From: Verpa conica
Lineage: Eukaryota; Ascomycota; Pezizomycetes; Pezizales; Morchellaceae
DNA: 64,000 nucleotides
Direction of reading: 5' to 3'
NCBI GenBank assembly: GCA_033030425.1
Contig: JAUFSD010000006.1
Location: forward strand, 930,001 to 994,000
Shown: one piece after another, positions 45,355-58,907 of the stretch
How positions within the stretch are numbered: position 1 is the stretch's first letter
Layout: every line of letters starts with the position of its first letter
Translations under genes and position numbers: made by a program
The notes under the pieces: model-generated
Database searches by the model: none
Told to the model about the DNA's origin: nothing
Seen by the model: only the letters and a program-made list of their open reading frames with translations

Positions 45355-47580
45355 TCAGTACCGGCCTTCTCCTTCCTTTCCTTGCTCAACTGGATCCGCA
45401 TCCGGCTCTATAGGTGGTCCTGTAAATGCCTTTCTCCCACGAATGAAATACCACGCTGCAGAAATTACCGTGAAACCTGCAAACACCACTGATGCATAAT
45501 CTAACCAGGGGATGTCAATACCAGAATCATGAGAGATTTAAAAAAAATTTGAGCAGAAACTTACTCATTCCAGCAGCTGTAACTGGTATTGAGATGGGCA
45601 TACAAAACAACACGATACTAGGTAAGTCACAGATATCAGTCTCGAATGCGGCTATCTACCTAAATCTTCCTAGACAAAACCCATTCCTGGACACATACGC
45701 GAGCAAAATCCAGACAATAGTTAAGACGTTGATAACCATCCCAAACTTTCCGAGCGAGAAAGGTGCGTCCTTGACTAGTTTCCTTCCACGAAGAATAGAA
45801 ACTAGAATCGGCAAACCGTATGAGGTACTAAGACAAATTGTGGCTACCCCAGTGAACGAATTGAATGCAGCCGTACTATAAATTGTTTTCATGATAAGAA
45901 TCAATTTGCTGGAAGAAAAGGGAAAATAATAGTGGAAAACATACCTCCCAAAATATATCAATCCCAGCAAACAACATACCGTTGTCGAAAGAACTAAACC
46001 CATCAAAGGAATTCCGTATGTAGTACTTACTTTAGACCATCTACAAGCGTTCATTTACGTGTTAGAGTGCATGTGAGTTAGTTCGTCGTGCAGACATACT
46101 TACATTCTTGATCCAGGGATAGCACCATCTGTTAAATCAAAAAAATAAGCAACCAATCAGCCAATCATTATTCATAGGATACCCAGAAATTTCTTACCTC
46201 TAGCAAACGCATAAGTACATCTACTTGCAGCGGTCAAAGCTCCAATTCCGGCAAAAAACAAAATCCCAAGAACTTCACAATCTGTTAGTGATATAGTCAC
46301 AATCACGCCCTACTTCAAACAGCTAAACTACTTACTTAGAAATAATAAACCGAATCCACCACCTGAACTTCCAGTGACTATTTTAAATAGTAGCCCAATC
46401 GGTTGCCCATTTGGAACTCCCAAAAGAGTTTCCACATTAGGAAGCACAAATAATATAGGAATTAGATAAATAACACCCGTAACTCCGGCTGCAGCAACAG
46501 ATAAGACCATTGCTTTAGGAACCTCGCGATGAGGTTGCTGGACCTCCTCACACATTGATGCTACCATTCCGTATCCAGTTAATGTATATGCTGCTTGCAA
46601 TAGACCTACAAAGAAAGCCCATCCATCTGGCCAGCCACTAGCTGAAGCATCGAAGTTGCTAAAAACAAACTCGCCACTTCTCTTTGTATCGGCCATTGAA
46701 AGTATAGTGATCATAATGATTATAACACTCCCCCCGGTCCAATAGATGCATATCTTGTTAATGAGATCTAGATATTTTGAAGCAAACACATTAACGAGTG
46801 CGCAGATGAGCATCACACCTATACATGTTAGCTATAATTTTGCTCCGGATGGCTCTAAGCAGGTAAAAAAACATACACCAAAACATCAAAATAGTTTGCC
46901 ATGCATTAGGTGCCCAATCCTCTCTCCAAAGCGAGATAGCACTTAATATCAGCTGGCCCCCTGAGAAGTTGATACTAGTTGTAACCGTCCAGTTTCCAAC
47001 TAGCGTAAGCCATCCCGTGATCCAGGATGCAATAGGTGCCCATTCTCTTGTTGATAGCATTGCAGACCAGTAGTAGACTCCCCCAGCGGTAGGAAATACC
47101 GAACAAATTTCGGCGAGGGAGGCGGCGATTGCGAGTGAAATTAGAGAAACGAAGCACCAGCCCCATATTATAGTCACTGATTGACCATCTGTAAGCGTTA
47201 TGTACATCGTAGTACTCAGACCCTATTATTAAAAGATATTAGCTAGAGCTTTTAGTGAACCTACTTCGGGAAACTTACAAATGGCACAGCTATTCAATAA
47301 ATAACACAAAGATAACGATATTAGCTCAACCATATCCCAACAACCCTCTTGCGACTCAGAAAACAAATTAAACGAACCCATAATCGCAAAAGACCTATAT
47401 AGATGAGACTCATAAGCACGAAAGGAAACTTGCGCAAATTACACAGCACAATCAGAGGCGATGTAAAACTTACAGTCCGAGAATTGACATCATGCTGAGA
47501 TTTCTTGGTAGCTCGGCCTTGTAGCCCATTTTCGCGAGCTGGGCGTCCGCAGATACATCCCCTCTTGTTGATTCCGCCAT
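45355..47580 (-). CDS. APC-family amino acid/GABA/choline permease (11 exons with microexons, about 514 aa)
   Basis: Plasma-membrane or vacuolar 12-helix transporter of the fungal Uga4/Hnm1 group. Exons are 47580-47474, 47394-47378 (17 nt), 47289-47279 (11 nt), 47222-46877, 46818-46336, 46281-46198, 46128-46104 (25 nt), 46040-45945, 45875-45699, 45617-45565 and 45500-45355; phases close exactly. Conserved pieces assemble across the joins: NLSMMSILGL-SFAIM-AVPF-GLSTT, AASLAEICSVFPTAGGVYYWSAMLS, ARDGAIPGSR, YFGSTAAFNSFTGVA, FCMPISIPVTAAGMNYASVVFAG. The two tiny exons are required to rebuild helix 1, which supports them strongly; one uses a weaker donor (GTTCGT). The ligand is likely a small amine or amino acid, but the choice cannot be made from sequence. 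Confidence 0.93.
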
Positions 47581-50500
47581 TCTGTGATAGATTTATGCGC
47601 TCCTAAAGCTCTAGTTAGTCGTGATTCTTCAGCTGTAGTCCCAGCGCCGCTGATCTTGGTGTGGATTTACTGCTACGCACAAGCAACCAATGTAAATACA
47701 GTAATTTCAAGCTTGCGCCTAACGATATGATAGGCTGTTCAACGGTCGTCAAGCTAGGATCGTATGTTGTGTCCCCTCCCCCAAAGTAAGTAGCAAGAGC
47801 TTGCAGAAATCCTCTCGCGAGTAGAGGAAAGGCTGGAGTTTTAATCTAGAGCTAGAAGTTTATCTCCACCCTTGCAAAGGTAGCCCATCATAGATAACCG
47901 GTCGCTTATTACATAAATTATCGGCCCGCCTGTATCTCACTACTTCTGGTAGGCGAGCACTATGCATGTAGAATTGATGACCTGGGCTCGGAAATAAGTA
48001 CGTATTTCGCGAGGATACATACCGGCCATGGGGCCTAAATACAGTATTTTCCTGTTTCTCGGGTTCTGCTCAGCAAAGCAGAAAGGTTATTGAGTAAGAA
48101 AATTATATGTCTTACATGTGGCTCTTTTTAAGTAGCATCAGACTCATAGCTACGTGAATTAAGAGACTTTGAGACTGTCGCACCATTTCTCCGGTGTCGG
48201 TGTAACCTGATTCGTAGAGCTTCTGAAAATCGTTACAGGCTGGTTATGCCAACGATCGGTGCATACTCCGAGTCTAGACTAAGTTCACTCTCGGGGAGGG
48301 GACTATACAAAATAGCATGAGCCGGTACCCGCTATCCATTTAGCATTCGCACTTCTAGAGGTTAATGTTTGATATTCGCGAAAATTGTCTTGGTAGCGAT
48401 ACTACGTAAACTGACCTATTAATCTAAACCTGGTCGGAGGCGCAGTCACCTTCCATACACCCGAAAAGATAACCTCAGACTTTATCGCAATACCAGTCTT
48501 AAAGCCTTAACAATATCCATCGAACATTATATATACGATATCCATTCTCTATACCAAAGTTGGAAAATGTTGAGATAATGGTGACTCTAGCTAGCACGGA
48601 GCCGCTTCCCCTTCCTCAAGATGAGTAATTATAAGCAGCTGTAATCTAAGATTTGTCGCCCTGAAACTATATTTGAAATTAACATTAGATGATACCACCG
48701 ACTATAGGTAGGTGGGTACTTGGATATTCCTTCTATCTTAAGGGTTTCTGGGTAACATGAACCATTCGGCAGTCTAGTATCCCACTCCCGCCGGCCATGT
48801 TTAGCTGCGGGTACATTAAGATTTCCCAGAGCTTGACAGCACCTGAGTGTCAACATAGCTTCAGGGTAACGATACATGGAGATGACATAAGTGCAAGGAT
48901 GCGATCCTATATTTTGTGGGTGGTGTAACTCTTGCGATTTCACAAACTGACCTAGGCACATACCCGTTTTGTTAATTCAGATCACTCAACTACATGTACC
49001 ACGTGGCTCAGTATTACAACCCCTCTAACCACGTAACCTAACTCTAGAGAGATACCCTTATCATAGCCGAACTTTATCTTGAGAGTAGTGAGTAATTTCA
49101 GATTCTCAATTCAAAAATATATATGTATATATGTACCTTTTTCTTAGCTAGACATCAATATATCAATGCAGATGTTATGTAATTATTTAGAGATATGGCC
49201 CCTGAGATAAGTAGGAAATAGCTTATGTATTTAAGCTAGGAGCACTGAGGTAACTGTAGGTGCTTTATAAATTAGAGTTAGGGAACCTCAAAGTACATGT
49301 AATTATTCTTTAGAGGTTATATCATACAACGTACCGAGGTATTAACTGAGCGCGGGTGCTACCTATAGCGAGTGATCAGTGATGAAGCCAGGTAGGGTTT
49401 AATCGATGGGTAGTCCTCTGTGAATGAAATTTAGGGCCACCTTGTACTGGAGATTTAGGATGTAAACGCACTTTAATGCGGTAGAGGGTGGTTGCTTGCG
49501 CTAGCCTGATACACATATTATTAAAAGGCACCGGCGCCTTTATGCAGACATCCACCCGTGCTGCAGTAGCCTTTGCCAAACCTCCCATAGTCTTTTCTAT
49601 ATCTGCAGCTCAATAGATAGTCCTAGCCACCGGCTTCCAACAGTAGATCGATCTGACTTTCTTCTTTCTTTGTCCCCTTCCACGCGTGCAACATTTGAGG
49701 CCTAACCAAGACAGGGATGCCGTAAGTAGGGATATCTCCTCCTAGTATAATCTTATACTGTGAGTTGATCCGTGCACTTTCAGCTGCTACCATTGGGTAG
49801 ATTACCGATTCATTAATGGGTGCGAATACATGTACATATATAAAATTATATTTTATCGGCCTAGCAAGCATTAAATTTGAATATTAGCTAGAAATTTTAG
49901 GGAAAGTGGAGAAGTTTGATAGTACGATACCATATCCTGACTCTTTAACCGGTGGAGCGCCTACGTACCTACATCCATTGTTCACATAGTTCTGCCACAT
50001 ATATGGCTCCTCCTCTACCTAAACACATAGACCAAAGGGTGTCACTTTCATGGGCTAAGATCACAAAGAAACCCCGCCAGTGGTACTTTAGGAATCTTTA
50101 GATGTCATCAAGTACATATGGTCATGCGCTATGACATCCCTGTAGAATAGGATCTAACCCCGCGACGATGAGTGCCTCAAGTTTTGTTATTGAGCGTGGG
50201 ATGAAATGCGGGGTGGGGAAGTAGGTTAAGTTTAATAAATGCATACACAAAGCTTTGTGAGATGAATCTATTGTGCGCAGTGTACCAGTCTCTCGGGATA
50301 GAGGTGAAGCAACAACAGCCGGTAATATACCTTGAAACAATGCGGGGAAACATTTGGGAAGTGTTGGGGGCAACGTTTTGGGGGCTAGAGAAGTAACGTT
50401 TCACAGTATTATTCTTTCGGGTCTCGCGGCTCTGCTGCTACTCATGCATGTAGCTACATTATGTCTTGGAAATCGAACGCTTCGTGGAGCATCTCCTATG

Positions 50501-52261
50501 TACCCCGAAACATCTTGGGAAAACACCAATTGGTGCTAGCTATCGTGTGCGTTGTCCATGTAGTTAGACCGTTGTCAGGATAACACTACTGTATTATGAT
50601 AAGAATACAGTATTGGACACATGTATTGGGTACTGACAGATGCGCGGCAGTTCATCCCATGTGGCATAACGATGGTAGCAAGCAGCCTCATCCCGCTGGT
50701 GAGACAGCTAACCAGAAGAGAAATCCACAATATTGCTTTAAGCTCAAGAAATTATTGTAGCTATATCTTTCCCTCCTTTGCATGTGTGACATTCTTGCGG
50801 TGGATCGACGTGGCTGCAAAGTGCGGGGGTTGGCCGATATCGGATCATAGATCTTGAAGTAGGTACACAGGTTTTCTGCAGGGCGGGGGACGTGGAATGC
50901 CTGCTGATGAGCAACTGCAGAAGCGGTAAGGCCTGATCATGACCAGATCTCCAAAGGCAGAGGGAGTATGAGATATTCATATATAGCTTTTTGTATATTC
51001 ATTTGTGCATGGTGGATACATATCTAGGAGACCTCACATTTGGTGGACTGGACTACTGTCTTCCATTAAAACAACACATATTTATGTAGCAAATACGTGT
51101 AGTTAAGTAGGTGTAATTGGATAAAATACAGCCATACCTGACTACATGTGTCCCTGAGACATCTCCCCGCCCGGTAGCCTAGTCCTCGAGGTAAAACCCC
51201 GCCCAATCAAGCATACCACCGTCATCAGTGGTCACTTGTACGGTAGTTCCTACCCTGGGCCGGCCCCAAATGCTCCAGGGCCCGGTTTGATCGACGTAGG
51301 ATAGAGAAGACGCCGTTGTACATGCGATGTAGAGTATACATACGGCATCCAAGGAGACGAGGGGTCCCAGGTAACTGTCTGCTTCCGAGAAGCACACATA
51401 TCTCACATACCAGCTCATTTCACCAGCTGCACAGATCCATAGCACACAGTGCTGGTTACAAGTCATCCCAAAGGACATCCCGTTTTATACGTCCATTCCC
51501 GTCGAGCGCTCGCTACCGTGTCACTTTAACCTGTGTTTTTTTGTTTTTTTTTTGGCAGCAGCGATCAATTTTCCGGGGTATCGCAGACGTGCGAGCTGGC
51601 AGCTGGCTTTGCGGCGTGATTTGTCGCATTCTGAGCCGTGGTTTAACGGGAAGAGGCATTAAAGAACATTAAAAGGACCTGCTGCACTGCTGTCTGGTAG
51701 GAGGAACGGAGGAACGGGCGAACGAACCAACGAGCTGTAGACGAACAAGCAACATTCTCTTGGACACTCTTCTCAACACCCCCGCCTGTTCTTGTGTGGA
51801 CCTCTGCGTGAACTTGTGGGTTTTAATTACTACAATTGTCCATCACCGTCAGCAGCAGCTTCTCGAAACTCCGTTAGTCAACTGTGCTGTCAGTGGTGGG
51901 AGGTATCATTGTTTTATCCAGCAGGTATGTTGCTTCCGTCATCATCTACCAGCCTTATCGGCCAGGTCCAGCCTGACTGTTAACCGTCGAGCTCGAAATG
52001 TATTGGATCTTGTATACTTGACTATTTATCCTCATGCCCTGTTTTGCCTGGCCGATTCCCGATTCTCGATCTGCTCCTCTTTTCTCTGCGCCTCAGCGTT
52101 TCTGGGTTGATTTTGAATAAATCGTCACCGCCCCATTTTCCATCAACACCACCACACTTTTGCTATGCCTACACCTAAGCTAACTGCGTTCCTACATTAA
52201 CAGTTGCACCAGCTAAAGAACGCCGGGAAGGAGAATAGGGCATTTTTCTCTCTCTTTTGAC
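47581..52261. other. 4.7-kb gene-poor region
   Basis: I see no supportable gene. Short frames on both strands lack motifs and contradict one another. The last 800 bases (from about 51,460) become pyrimidine-rich with long T-runs, consistent with the promoter and leader of the 916-aa gene. A short (ATATGT) patch lies near 49,118-49,134. Confidence 0.55.
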
Positions 52262-55200
52262 ATGAAACCCTCCGCGTCGTCTACCTCTTCGTCAAAGTAT
52301 CGCGTCCATGCTCCTGCCCCTCCGGAAACCACCGCCCAGCCCCGCTCGTACTCTGCGCGGAGCAGGGGATCAGGTTCAAGACATATAGGGGTATGCCTGC
52401 TGGTTTTCTTCCCCCCGTTTTGTCTTTCTCCTACAAATTCTTTTAGTCTCAGTCCTCATTATCATTACCACGGGATAATCCTGTTCGCAAATACTCATAG
52501 CGTGATGTGGATAAGTTCTAAACGAGCGCAACCGCTTTCTCTAGGACCCTCGAGATCAAGAGTATGAATACTCTTCCACTGGTACCCCCGTCACGGACTA
52601 TAGTCTGTACGATCCACGGCCATATGGCCATCCCATAATTGAGCACCAAGCAATCGAGCACCATTCATACTCGAACGGTCACTCTTATCAAATTGCTCCT
52701 CCACCTACCCAGGGAATTCCCCCCCAATATCCGCACCAACATCCATCATACCCACACCCCCGTAATGCTCATCCCCAAGTCTATCCACCCCACCACCAAA
52801 TCACGTATCCAAGTTACGAGTCGTCTATACCTCATCCTCAAACGCTCCAGCAACATCCGTCATACACAAGTTCCCAATCTCTAACACCTTATTCCAGTGG
52901 CCAGTCGCAGCACCCCCATTCACAGCATCCATCAACTTCCCGCTCAAGTGACTTGTCCCAATATTCGTTGTCCCAGTATAAAAATCCTAGGTTTAGAATC
53001 GAGCAGGAGGATGGAAATCTTGTGGTCCTCCCTTCGAAGGAGGCGCCCCCTTCCCATTCCTCTCATTCATCAGCGTCTCTCTCTTCCCCAGTTTTCTCGC
53101 CGTTAGCTCTCCCTGCTCCTCCGGGGCCGGTCCGAACACCCTCTAAGAGATGGCCGCCTACGCCGTACCAAACTGGCCTTTCCCCAATAGAGGCCAAAAA
53201 GTTTATCAGTGATGGTGCACCAAAATTTCAAGGCGAACTCCGAGAGATCACAAATGGTCCCAGAGGCCACTATCATCTGTTCGCATTTGCTGGGGACCAA
53301 TGGGATGAAGAATCTGATACTGCTGCTTTCCAGAGTGATTCATTCTATGATATGAGTTCAAGTCCAGAAGGGAGGCAGACTGATGCCCTAGAGAGGCCGG
53401 CCATGGCGCATGCGTTTGGGATTTACCCTGGGACAGTGACATTGTCTTACTATGTTGCTACTTTTGGCAGCAACTTTAGAGGCTCAGAAGTGGCAGCTAG
53501 GGGAAAGGTCCGAAAATTAACGATGTTATACGTCCTCGACCGATTACGAAGACTCCAAGAGAAGGGAGTTGAAGAGGACCCATTTGAGCTTCATCGTCAT
53601 CTTTACGAGAATATGCTACACGATACTCACAAGTATGATTATCCTCAGACTCAATCCTCCCTCGATACTCAAATCTCAGATCTTGTCGCCGCCCTATGTC
53701 GTCCGAGCTGGGTAGATTTCTCCTTGATCGAAAACCAGACAATTGCTCGCTTCCTCTCAGACCCAACCCCCGGTGTGGCTAATAGCTTCTTTCATCAGCT
53801 CCTACTCTCAGTAGAATTGTACCTAAGAATTAATGCGAGGGATCAAACTAGCATGGCTTTGAAACCACTAGGAGATATGCCTGAGAAAATCAGATGGGAT
53901 CTGATATTAGCGCAGCGATGGCTTGAGAACGTCGAGATAGAGCCACCCAAGACAGTCAAGGGCCCCAACGGCAAACGACAAAAGTCGAATGTTGCATTTA
54001 AGTTTCCCAACAAGAAAAACCAAGTTGAAGCACTACGCAACTTCGCTTGGACATTGAAGTGAGTTGAACAGTTTTATTTCTTCGCCACAAGGCTAATTAT
54101 ACTTCACTTCCCACAATGATGAGAATCCTGGAGTCTCTTTTCAATCTCCTAAAATCAGATAATTTTTCCTGTTTTAGCTACACTTTTTCTACATCACTTC
54201 GTCTACCCTAAAACGTCTCACTCCACTCCAAAAATACATCTCCTATCCCATCTATTTTTACCACTACAAAGAAAAAAGAATTATCAATAGGTATTGACAT
54301 TAAGTAATAGATGGCCAAATATGCATGAAGTTGAATATACACTCCTCGAAGAGGAGAATCCCGATGAACTTCTCGAAGATAAAAGCAACAATTGCATGTC
54401 ATGGTTCACAGGACTACTTCTACCGGGAAAATCAATGGCATGGATCTTGATGAATGCACTCACAGACTGCGACCCGGACGTACCGGAGGAGTTTCACAAT
54501 CTCTCACCAGCTACTCCAAATGTAGGAATGCAGTATAGAGGCCATACATATTGGTCATGGGAATCTATAGTCGGGAAGGTCCTCGGAGCCGCTTTTGGAG
54601 TATCACAAATCGCTGGCTGGGTTGGGCCGTGCTCAGCATCAGCTGATCTTGATCGTTCAGAAATGGCTGTTATCAACCAGGCACCCTCACGAGGTAACCG
54701 GATCACACCGAGTGATGTCCGTTCTATGGCTCAGAACAGCGACTCACTCGGGGTACATCAGAAAACATATCTCGTAGAAGATTATGTGCTCCTAGAGCCG
54801 AATGTAGACGAGGCAGTTGATTCGATTAGGATAGAGCGCCTTAATTTCTCACCATCAGCATGTAATCCAAAAGGAATACACTCCATCGGACGTATTGGGG
54901 AAAACGGCGAAGAAGAAAAGAAGCCTATTGTTATATTCGATGCTTCGATAACGTTTGCGATTACGGTCGAATATCGCGCTAGGTCATGGAAAGTATCATT
55001 ACGATATGATACCCCGTTCATAGCCGCATACCCATGCCAAAATGGCCCACATGTTTTATTGTGCGAATACCAATACCGGATAGTGAAAGTGGATACACTG
55101 GTAGACATACAAAATTGGGGCTCTGCAGGAGGTGGTAATGGGTCGGCGCTCGATGGCGATGAGGGAAGCGAGTGCAATATGGGAGTAGAGGAGGTATTAG

Positions 55201-55418
55201 TTGTAGAAGCCTATGGGGTAACTGATAACGAAGTATTTTCAAGGGCTTGGTGCGCATTTTGGGGCCTGCCCGCTATCACTGCGGACGTCAATAAGACATG
55301 TATCGCTTGTGCGATACGTGAAGCTTATGCAGCGTTGGTAAGTGTTGTTATACTTACAAACAGAGGGAATATCGATGAAGAGGTAGAGAAAGTGGATAGA
55401 TTGATGGAACACCTATAA
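52262..55418 (+). CDS. Conserved-looking hypothetical protein (3 exons, about 916 aa)
   Basis: Exons are 52262-52390, 52545-54058 and 54311-55418. The introns (154 and 252 bases) are long for this window, and the second could alternatively end at 54304, adding two residues. The first 200 residues are Pro/His/Ser/Tyr-rich (QHPSYPHPRNAHPQ-type) and disordered. From about residue 215 the protein looks folded, with many aromatic and charged blocks (FGIYPGTVTLSYYVATFG; LYVLDRLRRLQEKG; DAMSWFTG-like SNNCMSWFTGLLLPGKSMAW). The C-terminal half has KVSLRYDTPFIAAYPC and CIACAIREAYAALVSVVILTN. I recognise no named domain and assign no function. No transmembrane helix or signal peptide is evident. The length and composition support a real gene. 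Confidence 0.8.
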
Positions 55419-56225
55419 GTTTGTGGTACACTTCTTTTCGTCCAATTTTTTATTATTTCTATTTGTTGCTTTTCTTCCCTTCCCTTTTTTTGTCTTTCAT
55501 TCTTGGGTTATTATGCACGTTAGCATTACGGGGCGTAGGGTGAGGTGACTGTGACAAAAAGAAAGAATTCTGGAAGCTTGTATACCATTTTTGTGCGTGT
55601 ATTGCGGATTCTCATTGGCTTCTTTTCTTTTTAATTTTCCGTTTTCAATAGCATGTATGAGGAGGAGGTTATGGCTCGAAAGCTCATGGTTAGGCGTACA
55701 AGGCGGATTGTTTTTTTGCTGGAGCGGTGTTTCAAAGGCGTGCCATATCAGGCAGCTATTTATAGGTTTTTCTCCGACCCTACTTCACAATTAGATGCAC
55801 GATTACTTAAACAATTTCTTACGGGTACTAAACTTTTATTTAAATCACGTACCCTTAACGACCCTAGAAAAACAAATTATGCACCCCGGGTTTACCTAGG
55901 TGCGAGCAACTAGTTTGCCCTACCAAGTTTATAACTTTGCAACGCAATTCCACGCAGCCCTTGAGCAGGATAATTCTCTTAGGACTCACCCCACTACCTC
56001 TAGTAGCTTCTTTATTGTGTTGGGGCTTGTTATCACTATCCAGACTCAGTTGGTAAACTGGTTGCTACTACCTAAGGTGCAGCATTCGTTTTTTAGTGTA
56101 ATAATTGCGTCATCACAGATCTTTAAGTATTTGTAATAGTTTATTAAATATTTATTCAAGTCTTCCTTTCGACCTCCCTCCACTCTTCAAGAGCACTCAT
56201 AATCTAAACTTATATCTACGAAATA
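55419..56225. other. Intergenic stretch before the GST gene
   Basis: No gene is supported. An open frame at 55653-55913 followed by 55900-56136 hints at a decayed coding sequence, but no family motif is seen. The last 100 bases are the likely GST promoter. Confidence 0.5.
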
Positions 56226-57037
56226 ATGGGACATCCAGACGCAGATATCCACCCTGTTGCTACTGGGCCTGCAAAGGTAGTTGTAGACCGTCACAAAGGA
56301 GAACAAAATCTCGTATTATATGGCAGTTGGTTCTGCCCCTTCGGTTTGTCCCTTTGCTCCTCTATTACTATTACTACTGCTCTCTCATTCTGAAACATTA
56401 ATCTCTGCATCTTCCAGTTCAGCGGGCCTGGCTTGTTCTTGAAGAGAAGAAGGTTCCGTACCAATGGATTGAAGTTAACCCATACAACAAACCTGAATCT
56501 CTTATGAAAATCAACCCACGAGGTCTAGTACCAACGCTTGAATACAATGGAAAAGCCCTCTACGAATCCAGCGTCATCTGTGAGTTCATCGAGGATGCAT
56601 ACCCGGAGCACCAGAAGCTACTCCCAGAAGATCCATATGACAGAGCCTACTCAAGGCTTTGGAGCGATTTTATATCTACTAGGGTTACCCCGGCATTTTA
56701 TCGCTACCTCCAGTTTCTACCAGTTACCGATGTAGCTGGGTTAGAAGAGAAGAAGCAGGAGTTCCTAGACAGTCTATGCACTTTCTCGAAGGCCATGAAG
56801 GAGCCTAAAGAAGGCGGATTTTTCTTTGGGGGTGCAGGGCCGAGCTTGGTAGATTTGATTATAGCTCCTTGGCTACAGAGGTTTTGGGTTTTGGATGAGT
56901 ATAAGGGTCCTTTTGCTATTCCACAAACGGAGGAATGGAAAAGATGGAATATTTGGGCAAAGGCTATAGGCGAGTTAGAGAGCTATAAGGAAACAGAGAG
57001 TGATAAAGAGCCTACAATGAAGCTTTATAAGCGATAG
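56226..57037 (+). CDS. Omega-like glutathione S-transferase (2 exons, about 245 aa)
   Basis: Exons are 56226-56343 and 56418-57037, joined in phase (donor GTTTGT, acceptor CAG) to give SWFCPFVQRAWLVLEEKKV. The thioredoxin-fold N-terminal domain (about 28-108) carries Cys 37 in a CPF context. That is the catalytic Cys of omega-class GSTs and suggests thiol-transferase, dehydroascorbate-reductase or deglutathionylation activity rather than classical conjugation. NPRGLVPTLEYNGKALYESSVICEFIED is the conserved glutathione-binding stretch (cis-Pro in LVPTL, Glu-Ser in YESSVI). The all-helical C-terminal domain contains GGAGPSLVDLIIAPWLQRF with the usual Asp N-cap. Length is normal for the class. 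Localisation is probably cytosolic. Confidence 0.93.
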
Positions 57038-58907
57038 TGAGTACTCTATGTTGTATTGTTTCTTATTATAAGCCATTTCAACGAATACTAACTGTACCGA
57101 AGTGCGGATAACACCGCTCAGAGTGAAGTTGCAAAAGCTATCAGGGCAGGTAGAGGAATGCCATAATTATAAGCAAGCAATAATTAAATGCTCTGTACGA
57201 AATTTTTGTGTTAATTTAGCTACTACTTTATTTCACCCGAATATATATCCTACCATTAAATAATAGTAAAGAGTATATCGCCATCCACTAGAGTGATCTC
57301 ACGAAACACACTCCCCAGTAAATCATGAACGTTACCAGATAAAAATATTCCCAAATATATTTTATATTCATTGAGCTTCACTTTACGTAATTACGCCACT
57401 AAATCTATATGACGTATGATCGATCACCTTATAGCTACACATGCATCAGAGGTTTAACTGAGAAAGGAATTTGCATTAAGCCGAGGTGAAACCCCAATAT
57501 ATTTTATAGATGGATTAGCAAATTTCTTAGTCTTAGAATAGATTATTACTTTACTGAAAGTATCATAAGAGCTATTGCAAGAACCTATTGTAGATGTAAT
57601 CTGAAGTAAGCTGGCCTACGTACCTAGAAAAACTGCGCCTTGTTTAAATTAAACCTTTGTTGAATCTTTGTTGGGATTAAACCCTTGTTGAAGCCAAACT
57701 TTAAATATTGTTGGTCTGCTTATAAGATCACATTTGAGTCATATTACCTACATGTAGCTAAACCTCTAGGGGAAAGTATAATACAGCTTAACACAGGGCG
57801 GGGTCCAAGTTCACGATAGAGTTAATTGGATCTACAGACAAGTTTTCTAGATCGATCCCATACCTATATGCTTCCATACAGGAGATTTATATCTTTATAT
57901 GAATAAATCTAATGATAGCTCCAGACTTATAGAGATACCAGTGCTCACTGATTTAGGATGCTAAATTTAGTAATCACAGCACAAATTAAACCGTGATATT
58001 TCGATATCAACTACGAAACGGAACCCATGCTTATACAATATTAGGCGCACATATTTCCCAACCAATTTCTCCGCTGGCCCTCAGAGCCTTATGGGGGATA
58101 GTTTCAGTCATCAAACCCTTCCACAAGTAGTATGAGTTGGGGTGGGGTACATTTGACAGTGTCAGCCATGTAGCACCAGAATTGTTGGGATTCTCTGAGA
58201 AATTAGATTAGTCATTAATACCGAGGTCTGAGTATCAATACCAGTTAATCTAAGACCCTCAACATTAATACGCTATGAGTAAAACAAAGGGCACTAGCGA
58301 AAGGAACTCGGAAACCCTGGGAAGAGCTGGACGTAGGGGCTGAAAAAGAATATACATTTCTAGCAGAGGTACGTAGAGGGGGGTTCGGATGTAATGGTGG
58401 GCTCGTATAATGGTCCTAATTTGTATATACGTATCTGTCTCGGCGCCTATTCACGAACCCTGCTGTTTTTATATAGTATTGTATCACTAACCCGGATATA
58501 CATACCCTTCATCCGCTTATACACCCAATCATAGATTCTCGCTCGTTCGGATTTGGGCCGGGTAACCTCTAATATCAACTTCATAGGGCAGGTTCCAAAA
58601 ATTCATCTGATTTCTAACATATGCACGCAGAATATAAAATACCGTAGTATCTAAGCCCGGGTTTTAGTATAAACTGAGACCCAACATACATGATGCAAGT
58701 ACCAGTCCTATAAAAGTATTACCTACACAATGCTCTTAATATTACCTAAATTTCACTTTGAGGGCATCTTTAATTCTAGCAGATGCCTTGCCTGAATTTG
58801 ACAATTATTCCTTGTCTTGGTTCCTAAAATTTATAGACTATGCTATCAAGGTGCCATAAGCTTTCTCGTAGAGGCCCGTACCAGATTACAAATCAGAAGA
58901 GGTTACT
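57038..58907. other. AT-rich intergenic stretch
   Basis: No gene, RNA or repeat with a recognisable signature. The DNA has the TA-rich, stop-dense look of decayed repeats, but I cannot tie it to a family. Confidence 0.5.
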
